Assembly: GCF_018866325.1 (NCBI RefSeq)
Contig: NZ_CP076457.1
Span: 4,561,001 to 4,625,000, forward strand
Source of the DNA: Streptomyces sp. YPW6
Lineage (GTDB): Bacteria; Actinomycetota; Actinomycetes; Streptomycetales; Streptomycetaceae
DNA: 64,000 nt
Reading direction: 5' to 3'
Below the pieces are notes generated by a model. That model was not told the origin of the DNA. It made no database searches and was given only the letters and a program-made list of their open reading frames with translations. Numbering within the stretch: position 1 is the first letter of the stretch; the number at the start of each line of letters is the position of its first letter. Below are positions 58,011-64,000 of this stretch, piece by piece. A program made the translations under genes and the position numbers.

Positions 58011-58685
58011 CTACGTCTTCGGGGGCTGCGTGCCGTCCTCGCGGCGCAGCCTCCGGTCCAGGGCCATCGACAGCTCCGCGTCCACCACCGCGCGGGCCAA
58101 GGGCCGGAGTTGGGCGGGTTCGGTCTCCTGTGCGTGGGCATGCAGTACGCGTACGAAGATTTCCGCGAGCGCCTCCGCGTGCTCGCGGACGCGGCGGCCC
58201 GAGGAGAGCACCGTGGACAGCGGCACCCCTTCCCGTACCAGCTCGGCCGACACCTCCAGGAGGCGGCGGCTGATGTGCACGATCTCGTCCCCGTCGGTGG
58301 CGAGATAGCCCAGGTCCAGTGCGGCGGCGAGGTTCTCCGGCGTGACCTCGCCCTCGAAGTAGTCCGCGAGCTGCTCGGGGGTGAGCCGGACCGGGGTCTC
58401 CTCGGTCGGTTCGCCCAGGCCCAGCACTTCGGCGACGTCGCGGCCGCTCTCGAAGGTGGCGGCCAGGTCGGCGATGCCGTTGAGTGTGTGGCCGCGCTCC
58501 AGCAGGCCCGCGATGGTCCGCAGCCGGGCCAGGTGGTGGTCGTCGTACCAGGCGATCCGGCCCTCGCGGCGAGGTGGCGGGATCAGCCCGCGCTCCCGGT
58601 AGAAGCGCAGGGTCCGCACGGTGATGCCGGCTTCCCTGGCCAGCTCCTCCATGCGGTATTCGCGGTGCTCGCGTCCTTCAGCCAC
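58011..58685 (-). CDS. MerR-family regulator
   Basis: 224 residues. The winged HTH YRMEELAREAGITVRTLRFY, then RERGLIPPPRREGRIAWYDD and HHLARLRTIAGLLERGHTLN, is the MerR signature. A long helical effector part (DYFEGEVTPENLAAALDLGY) lacks the Cys set of metal sensors, so a small organic ligand is more likely. It is divergent from the monooxygenase operon and probably controls it. GTG 58685. Confidence 0.9.
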   Translation of the reverse strand: MAEGREHREYRMEELAREAGITVRTLRFYRERGLIPPPRREGRIAWYDDHHLARLRTIAGLLERGHTLNGIADLAATFESGRDVAEVLGLGEPTEETPVRLTPEQLADYFEGEVTPENLAAALDLGYLATDGDEIVHISRRLLEVSAELVREGVPLSTVLSSGRRVREHAEALAEIFVRVLHAHAQETEPAQLRPLARAVVDAELSMALDRRLRREDGTQPPKT

Positions 58686-58702
58686 AGGGGCACCCTATGT
58701 TG

Positions 58703-58713
58703 TACCGCCGGTA
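58703..58713. promoter_or_regulatory. Candidate MerR operator
   Basis: Palindrome TACCG-C-CGGTA in the 135-bp divergent region, 18 bp from the regulator start. It fits a MerR-type site; the core promoter was not resolved. Confidence 0.45.
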
Positions 58714-58820
58714 ACTTTCCTCGGTCCGCCCCCTACCCATCAGTACGGTCCTGCTCTACTCTCCGAACCATGCCAGTGATTGCTGGCAAAGTCGTGTGAC
58801 GTACCGCGGGAGGCGGCAGC

Positions 58821-60410
58821 ATGGCCCAGCAGGAGCACGTACGTGTGGCGGTGATCGGAACCGGATTCGGGGGCCTGGGGGCCGCCGTCCGGCTGCGCCG
58901 CGAAGGCATCACCGATTTCGTCGTCCTGGAGCGGGCCGCCTCGGTCGGCGGGACCTGGCGGGACAACAGCTACCCCGGCTGCGCCTGCGACGTACCGTCC
59001 CACCTCTACTCCTTCTCCTTCGCGCCCAACCCGGACTGGCCGCGCACCTTCTCCGGCCAGGAGCACATCCGGGCCTACCTGGAGCGGGTGGCCGACACCT
59101 TCGGGCTCCGCCCGCACATCCGGCTGAACCACGAGGTGAAGCTGATGAGCTGGGACCGGGAGAACCTGTACTGGGTGATCGAGTCGGCCAACGGCGCCAC
59201 GCTGCACGCCGATGTCGTCGTCTCCGCCACCGGTCCGCTCTCCGACCCCAAGATGCCCGACATACCCGGGCTCGACTCCTTCCCCGGCAAGGTCTTCCAC
59301 TCCGCGCGCTGGGACCACGACTACGACCTGGCCGGCAAGCGCGTCGCGATGGTCGGAACCGGCGCCTCCGCGATCCAGATCGTCCCCGCGATACAGCCGA
59401 AGACCGCGAAGCTCACGCTCTTCCAGCGCACGCCGCCCTGGGTCATGCCGCGGATGGACCGCACCATCAGCAAGGCCGAGCGGGCCCTGCACCGGGCGGT
59501 CCCCGCCACCGGCACCGCGCGTCGCGGACTGCTCTGGGGCATAAGGGAGTTGCAGGTCAGCGCCTTCACCAAGCACCCCGACCAGCTGGGGCTGGTGGAG
59601 AAGATAGCCAAGTCCAACATGGCGCGGGCCATCAAGGACCCGGCGCTGCGGGCCAAACTGACCCCCGACTACCGCATCGGCTGCAAGCGGATCCTGCTCT
59701 CCAGCACCTACTACCCGGCGCTCGCCCAGCCCAATGTGGACGTGGTCGCCTCCGGGCTCGGCGAGATACGCGGCTCCACGGTGATCGCCGCCGACGGCAC
59801 CGAGGCCGAGGTCGACGCGATCATCTTCGGCACCGGTTTCCACGTGACGGACATGCCGATCGCCGAACGGGTCGTCGGAGCGGAGGGCATCACCCTCGCC
59901 GAGACCTGGAAGGACGGGATGAACTCGCTGCGCGGCGCGACGGCCGCCGGGTTCCCCAACTGGATGACGATCATCGGCCCCAACACGGGCCTCGGGAACT
60001 CCTCGATGATCCTGATGATCGAGTCCCAGCTGAACTACATGGCCGACTACCTCCGTCAGCTGGACGTGCTGGGCGGACGCGCCGCGCTCGACGCCAGGGC
60101 CGCGTCCGTCACCGCGTGGAACGACAAGGTCCAGCAGCGGATGAAGCGCACGGTGTGGAACACCGGCGGCTGCACCAGCTGGTACCTGGACGAGGCGGGC
60201 CGCAACACCACCGTCTGGCCGGGGACGACGGGTGAGTTCCGGCGGCAGACCCGGTCGGTGGACCTCGCGGAGTACGACGTCGTCCGGGCCGGCGGCGGGC
60301 AGCGGGCCGCCGGGGCCGGCCGCGTCCCCGAGCAGCCCGGCCGCGCCGACCGCGAGACCGTGACCGCGGTCGCGGAGGCCGGACCCGTCGCCGAGGAGGC
60401 CGCGCGATGA
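58821..60410 (+). CDS. Flavin monooxygenase, Baeyer-Villiger type
   Basis: 529 residues. The FAD site is VAVIGTGFGGLGAAVRLRRE, and the second Rossmann NADPH site is VAMVGTGASAIQIVPAIQ. Between them FPGKVFHSARWDHD fits the Baeyer-Villiger fingerprint FxGxxxHxxxW, and GGTWRDNSYPGCACDVPSHL the typical FAD-stacking part. It inserts oxygen next to a ketone to form an ester or lactone, using NADPH and O2. The last ~50 residues are a low-complexity tail. ATG 58821. The hydrolase start overlaps its stop. Confidence 0.92.
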   Translation: MAQQEHVRVAVIGTGFGGLGAAVRLRREGITDFVVLERAASVGGTWRDNSYPGCACDVPSHLYSFSFAPNPDWPRTFSGQEHIRAYLERVADTFGLRPHIRLNHEVKLMSWDRENLYWVIESANGATLHADVVVSATGPLSDPKMPDIPGLDSFPGKVFHSARWDHDYDLAGKRVAMVGTGASAIQIVPAIQPKTAKLTLFQRTPPWVMPRMDRTISKAERALHRAVPATGTARRGLLWGIRELQVSAFTKHPDQLGLVEKIAKSNMARAIKDPALRAKLTPDYRIGCKRILLSSTYYPALAQPNVDVVASGLGEIRGSTVIAADGTEAEVDAIIFGTGFHVTDMPIAERVVGAEGITLAETWKDGMNSLRGATAAGFPNWMTIIGPNTGLGNSSMILMIESQLNYMADYLRQLDVLGGRAALDARAASVTAWNDKVQQRMKRTVWNTGGCTSWYLDEAGRNTTVWPGTTGEFRRQTRSVDLAEYDVVRAGGGQRAAGAGRVPEQPGRADRETVTAVAEAGPVAEEAAR

Positions 60411-61345
60411 GCCGGCTCCTGCACCGCGACACCGTGCCGCCCGTGCCCGCCGCCGAGCTGACCGCCCGCTCCGCCGACGGTTCGCGCGTCCACGTCGAAC
60501 TGCACGGCCCCGAGGACGCGCCCGCCGTCGTCCTCGCCCACGGCTGGACCTGCAACACCCGCTTCTGGGACGCCCAGATCCGCGACCTGGCCGCCGACCA
60601 CCGCGTCATCGCCTACGACCAGCGCGGCCACGGGCTCACCCCCGAGCCCGGCCCCGGCGGCTACAGCACGAACGCGCTCGCCGACGACCTCGAAGCGGTC
60701 CTCGCCGCGGCGCTCGCCCCGGGCCGCAAGGCGGTGCTCGCCGGGCACTCCATGGGCGGGATGACGGTGATGGCGGCGGCCGAGCGCCCCGGGCTGCGCG
60801 AGCACGCCGCCGCCGTGCTGCTGTGCTCCACCGGGGCTGAGCGGCTGGCCGCCGAGGCCCGGGTCCTGCCGTTCCGCGCCGGTGCGCTGCGGACCCGGCT
60901 CACCACCGCCGTACTGGGCGCGAAAGCCCCCCTCGGCCCGGTGAACCCGGTCTCCAGGAAGATCCTCAAGTACGCCACGATGGGGCGGGGTTCGGCCCCG
61001 GACCGGGTCGACGCCTGCGCCCGTGTCGTGCACGCCTGTCCGCGCCGCGCCCGGGTGGAGTGGGGGCATGTGCTCGCCGAGCTGGATCTCGCCGCGGGCG
61101 TACGGGCGTTGCGGGTGCCCACCGCGGTGATCGCCGGCACGGACGACCGGCTGACCCCGCCGGTCCACGCCCGCGCCATCGCGGACGCCCTGCCGGCCGG
61201 CCTCGGCCTGACCGAGCTGACGGGCATGGGACACATGACGCCGGTCGAGGCCCCGGAGGCCGTTTCGGCGAAAATCAGGGAGCTGGTCATCCGGTACGTC
61301 GCCACGGGCGCGGCCGCCACGGCGGAGAAGGAGGATGTCGCATGA
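60407..61345 (+). CDS. Alpha/beta hydrolase of monooxygenase operon
   Basis: 312 residues. VVLAHGWTCNTRFWDAQIRD is the oxyanion part, VLAGHSMGGMTVMAAAERPG the nucleophile Ser, VIAGTDDRLTPP the acid and LTGMGHMTPVEAPE the His. Overlap (ATGA) with both neighbours indicates one operon. It probably opens the ester made by the monooxygenase (inference). Confidence 0.9.
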   Translation: MSRLLHRDTVPPVPAAELTARSADGSRVHVELHGPEDAPAVVLAHGWTCNTRFWDAQIRDLAADHRVIAYDQRGHGLTPEPGPGGYSTNALADDLEAVLAAALAPGRKAVLAGHSMGGMTVMAAAERPGLREHAAAVLLCSTGAERLAAEARVLPFRAGALRTRLTTAVLGAKAPLGPVNPVSRKILKYATMGRGSAPDRVDACARVVHACPRRARVEWGHVLAELDLAAGVRALRVPTAVIAGTDDRLTPPVHARAIADALPAGLGLTELTGMGHMTPVEAPEAVSAKIRELVIRYVATGAAATAEKEDVA

Positions 61346-62226
61346 GCGGCAAGCGGAATCTGGAGGGCCAGGTCGTCGTCGTCACCGGCGCGGCCCGGGG
61401 CGTGGGCGAACTGCTCGCCCGCAAGCTGTCCGCACGCGGGGCGACCCTCGCGCTCGTCGGCCTGGAGCCGGACGAGCTGAAGCAGGTGTCGGCACGTCTG
61501 CACGGCGAGAGCGGCCACTGGTTCGCCGACGTCACCGACCACGCGGCGATGGCCCGGGTCGCACAGGAGGTCAAGGAACGATTCGGCAAGGTCGACGTGG
61601 TCGTCGCCAACGCGGGCGTCGCCGCGGGCGGCCCGTTCGCCGAGTCCGACCCGGACGCCTGGCGGCGAGTCATCGAGGTCAACCTCATCGGAGGGGCCGT
61701 CACGGGCCGGGCCTTCCTGCCGGTGCTGACGGAGAGCCGCGGCTACTTCCTGCAGATAGCGTCTCTGGCCGCGATCACACCGGCCCCGATGATGACCGCG
61801 TACTGCGCGTCCAAGTCGGGCGTCGAGGCCTTCGCGCACAGCCTGCGTGCCGAGGTCGGTTACAAGGGCGTCAAGGTCGGCGTCGGCTACCTCTCCTGGA
61901 CCGACACCGACATGGTGCGCGGCGCGGACCAGGACGACGTGATGCGCGAGCTGCGGCAGCGGCTGCCGTGGCCGATGAACCGCACCTACCCGCTCGGCCC
62001 GGCCGTCGACCGGATCGTGGACGGCATCGCGCGCCGCTCCCCGCACGTGTACGCCCAGTGGTGGCTGCGCGGGATGCAGTCGGTCCGCGGCTACCTGCCC
62101 TCGGTCATCGCGCTCGGCGGACAGCGTGAGATGCGGCGCTTCGAACCGCGCCTCCACACCGTGCCCAAGGGCCTGGTGGGGGCCGGGGGCGCGGCGGACC
62201 AGGATGCGCGCGCGGACCGGACCTGA
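61342..62226 (+). CDS. Short-chain dehydrogenase/reductase
   Basis: 294 residues. The cofactor loop is VVVVTGAARGVGELLARKLS, NAGVA is present, and the catalytic Ser lies before YCASKSGVEAFAHSLRAEVG (Tyr-x3-Lys). The C-terminal extension of about 50 residues is hydrophobic (GMQSVRGYLPSVIALGG). It could make the ketone for the monooxygenase or oxidise the alcohol after hydrolysis. Confidence 0.9.
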   Translation: MSGKRNLEGQVVVVTGAARGVGELLARKLSARGATLALVGLEPDELKQVSARLHGESGHWFADVTDHAAMARVAQEVKERFGKVDVVVANAGVAAGGPFAESDPDAWRRVIEVNLIGGAVTGRAFLPVLTESRGYFLQIASLAAITPAPMMTAYCASKSGVEAFAHSLRAEVGYKGVKVGVGYLSWTDTDMVRGADQDDVMRELRQRLPWPMNRTYPLGPAVDRIVDGIARRSPHVYAQWWLRGMQSVRGYLPSVIALGGQREMRRFEPRLHTVPKGLVGAGGAADQDARADRT

Positions 62227-62368
62227 GGGGTGTCCGGCGGGCGGACGAGGCTCATGTCACGGTGGGTAGCAGTCCGAAATGCGCGGGATGTCGGGGCATG
62301 CAACGCTGAGCACGGCCCCGCTGGGGGCCACCTCCATCCGTCCCACGGACACCCCAGGAGTGAACAGC

Positions 62369-62563
62369 ATGGGTATCGCAGACCAGTTCAAGGACAAGGC
62401 GCAGGAGCTCGCCGACCAGGCCAAGCAGAAGGCCGGTCAGGGCAAGGACGAGGCCCAGGACCGGGCCTCCCGGGCCCGCGACCAGCGGCAGGACTCCTCC
62501 TCGGGCATGAAGGACCGTGCCCAGGACGCCGCGGACCAGGCGCGCGAGCGTTTTGACCGTTGA
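62369..62563 (+). CDS. CsbD-like stress protein
   Basis: 64 residues, all hydrophilic and helical, with repeating KDKAQELADQAKQKAGQGKD pattern, as in CsbD-like general stress proteins. ATG 62369 has CAGGAG 9 nt upstream. It is preceded by 142 bp of non-coding DNA and ends at the terminator 62622-62655. Confidence 0.8.
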   Translation: MGIADQFKDKAQELADQAKQKAGQGKDEAQDRASRARDQRQDSSSGMKDRAQDAADQARERFDR

Positions 62564-62621
62564 CGGTCGCTGAGGTGTGACGCGTACGTGCTGCGGTCAG
62601 CGCGTGCGTACGCGTCGCGTC

Positions 62622-62655
62622 AGGAGGCGCACCCGGGTGATCGGGTGCGCCTCCT
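62622..62655. terminator. Perfect 14-bp bidirectional terminator
   Basis: Arms 62622-62635 and 62642-62655 are fully complementary with a 6-nt loop, followed by CCTTGTG on the + strand. It serves the convergent CsbD-like and Rieske genes. Confidence 0.88.
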
Positions 62656-62669
62656 CCTTGTGTGCGCGG

Positions 62670-63761
62670 TTACAGCGGGACGCCGTTCGCGCGCAGGACG
62701 TCGCGGACGTCCAGGATCAGTGAGAAGACCTCGTGGTTGCGGTCCTCGCCCTGCTCGTCCCACGCCCGCTGCTCGGCCTCGACGGCCATGCGGTCCTCCG
62801 CGAAGACCCGTTCGGTGAAGTGCCGGATGAACGGCCAGGCCACGGTCAGGGCGGCGGAGACCCTCGGCTTCTCGATCATGAGCAGTCCGTACGCGTGACA
62901 GACGCGCTGCTGGGCGTCCTCGGGGACGTACACCGCCCAGAGGCGCAGGGCCGGGTGGTCGGCCTTCTCCGGAACCAGGTCCAGCGTCTGGTAGGGGTAC
63001 TCGGTGCGGATGGTCATGACGTCGCTGGACGGCCGGCCGCCGAGCCCCTCGGCGGCGAGCAGGCCCGCGCTGCGGTTGCGCTTGCCCCCGGTGTGGGTGA
63101 AGAGGTAGCGGGCCTCCACCGAGGCCGGGCCGCTCTCGTATCCCAGCAGCTTCGGCTGGAGCCTGCCGACCACGCCCCGGTGGAGGAACTGGTGGTTCAT
63201 GTCGAGCAGGTTCTCGTGCAGGAACGAGTAGTGGCAGCGCACGGTCCGCGAGAACGTCATCGTCCGGTACCGCGGCGAGGCGTGGGCCGGGATGTCCGGC
63301 AGCGGGGTGAGCGCCGCCTTCTCCGGGGCGCCCGGGAAGACGAACACCAGGCCGTACGCCTCGCGCACCGGATAGGCCCGCACTCCGCGCGGCGGCCGGG
63401 CGTCGCCCTTGGCGAGGTAGGGGATCTGCGAGATGCGGCCGTCGCCGCGGTAGGCCCAGGCGTGGTAGCAGCAGCGCAGCGTCTCACCGTCGACGACGCC
63501 CATGCTCAGCGGCACCTGCCGGTGCGCGCACCGGTCCTCCAGTGCGTGGACGGCACCGCTCCGGGCCCGGTACAGCGCGATGCGCTCCCCGGCGAACACG
63601 GCCGCCGCCACCCCTTCCTTCCGTACGTTCCGGGAGAGGGCGACCGGATACCAGAAGTCCGGGGCGGCCCCGATCCGCCGCAGGTCGTGCGGGGCGGGGG
63701 CCGGGCCGGGGCCGTTGCCGGGCCGGCCGCGCGCGATCCGGTCCGAGCGGTTCTCGGTCAT
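62670..63761 (-). CDS. Rieske 2Fe-2S oxygenase
   Basis: 363 residues. The Rieske site is CAHRQVPLSMG...LRCCYHAWAY (C-x-H, then C-x2-H). The catalytic domain's iron site is suggested by HENLLDMNHQFLH (D-x2-H-x4-H). N-terminal 30 residues are disordered. It resembles ring-hydroxylating or vanillate-type oxygenase large subunits; the electron donor is not encoded nearby. ATG 63761. Confidence 0.88.
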   Translation of the reverse strand: MTENRSDRIARGRPGNGPGPAPAPHDLRRIGAAPDFWYPVALSRNVRKEGVAAAVFAGERIALYRARSGAVHALEDRCAHRQVPLSMGVVDGETLRCCYHAWAYRGDGRISQIPYLAKGDARPPRGVRAYPVREAYGLVFVFPGAPEKAALTPLPDIPAHASPRYRTMTFSRTVRCHYSFLHENLLDMNHQFLHRGVVGRLQPKLLGYESGPASVEARYLFTHTGGKRNRSAGLLAAEGLGGRPSSDVMTIRTEYPYQTLDLVPEKADHPALRLWAVYVPEDAQQRVCHAYGLLMIEKPRVSAALTVAWPFIRHFTERVFAEDRMAVEAEQRAWDEQGEDRNHEVFSLILDVRDVLRANGVPL

Positions 63762-63888
63762 GCTTCTCCCTCGTACGTGGCCAGCCCCTCCCATCGTGTC
63801 CGCCGCCCGCGGACGGGCGCCCGCCCGGCGCGCCCGGACGGGTGCCCGTTCCGCGCGCACGGGGGACGGAGGGCTGGTCGACCGCCCG

Positions 63889-64000
63889 TCACCTCGGCGG
63901 CAGCGGCGGCCTGCGCAGGTCCGGGACCGTGTCGTACGAGGGCGGCGTCGCCGCCGGGTGGGCCGCCAGCAGGTCCAGCGCCAGGCGGACCGCGTCGTCC
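63889..64000 (-). CDS. 3' end of a gene running off the window
   Basis: Last 36 codons only: DDAVRLALDLLAAHPAATPP, then SYDTVPDLRRPPLPPR and stop TGA 63891-63889. Coding-like composition; the family cannot be told. Confidence 0.6.
   Translation of the reverse strand, partial: DDAVRLALDLLAAHPAATPPSYDTVPDLRRPPLPPR

Overview
The window is high-GC actinobacterial DNA, almost certainly from a Streptomyces chromosome. The genes use strongly GC-biased third positions, GTG, TTG and CTG starts are frequent, and there is a SepX-like membrane protein, an alpha-lytic-type secreted protease and WhiJ/AbaA-type XRE/DUF397/ATPase genes. About 18.65 kb of host chromosome on the left and 6.9 kb on the right flank a 38.5 kb siphovirus-type prophage.

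Left host arm (1-18.65 kb). It holds a K+/H+ antiporter, a membrane-anchored penicillin-acylase-family Ntn hydrolase, 5-formyl-THF cyclo-ligase, and then a co-directional block galU-moeA-moaC-mogA-GNAT (UDP-glucose and molybdenum cofactor synthesis). These are followed by a conserved divisome-like membrane protein, tRNA-Ala(CGC), an alpha/beta hydrolase and a streptogrisin-like protease. A divergent pair comes next: an XRE regulator with repeat-rich tails, and an ECF sigma factor fused through a membrane segment to an extracytoplasmic CAP/SCP domain. Two GNAT acetyltransferases lie next to the prophage.

Prophage (crossovers at 18654-18655 and 57111-57112). A large serine integrase (55437-57059) has inserted the phage into the sixth codon of the exodeoxyribonuclease III gene (xthA). 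The native ATG start and first five codons are stranded at attL (18639). The rest of xthA at attR (57096) has gained a phage-supplied TTG start and ribosome-binding site, so a full-length enzyme can still be made, probably co-transcribed with int. Joining the two arms restores a normal xthA start. Joining the inner ends gives a near-palindromic attP centred on the dinucleotide TC. From right to left the prophage carries: int, a small membrane protein and an XRE repressor (+ strand); an immunity region with GTTTC-N6-GAAAC operators; a leftward early operon (RecT, SSB, two HNH proteins, a replication-initiator-like protein, many small overlapping Cys-rich proteins); a second twin-palindrome operator at 42714-42749; the packaging and head genes (terminase, portal, minor capsid protein, scaffold, capsid, connectors); the tail genes (tube, frameshifted G/GT chaperone, tape measure, tail tip, lectin-like protein); and the lysis genes (endolysin, two holin-like proteins). 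Next to attL sits a terminator-bounded cassette of four accessory genes resembling host WhiJ/AbaA developmental-regulator clusters. A lipoprotein gene in reverse orientation lies inside the head operon.

Right host arm (57.1-64 kb). It holds xthA, then a MerR regulator divergent from a Baeyer-Villiger-type flavin monooxygenase, alpha/beta hydrolase and SDR operon (a probable ketone/ester catabolic module), a CsbD-like stress protein, a Rieske oxygenase, and the 3' end of one more gene at the window edge.

All function calls come from reading the sequence and from family knowledge. No database search was run.
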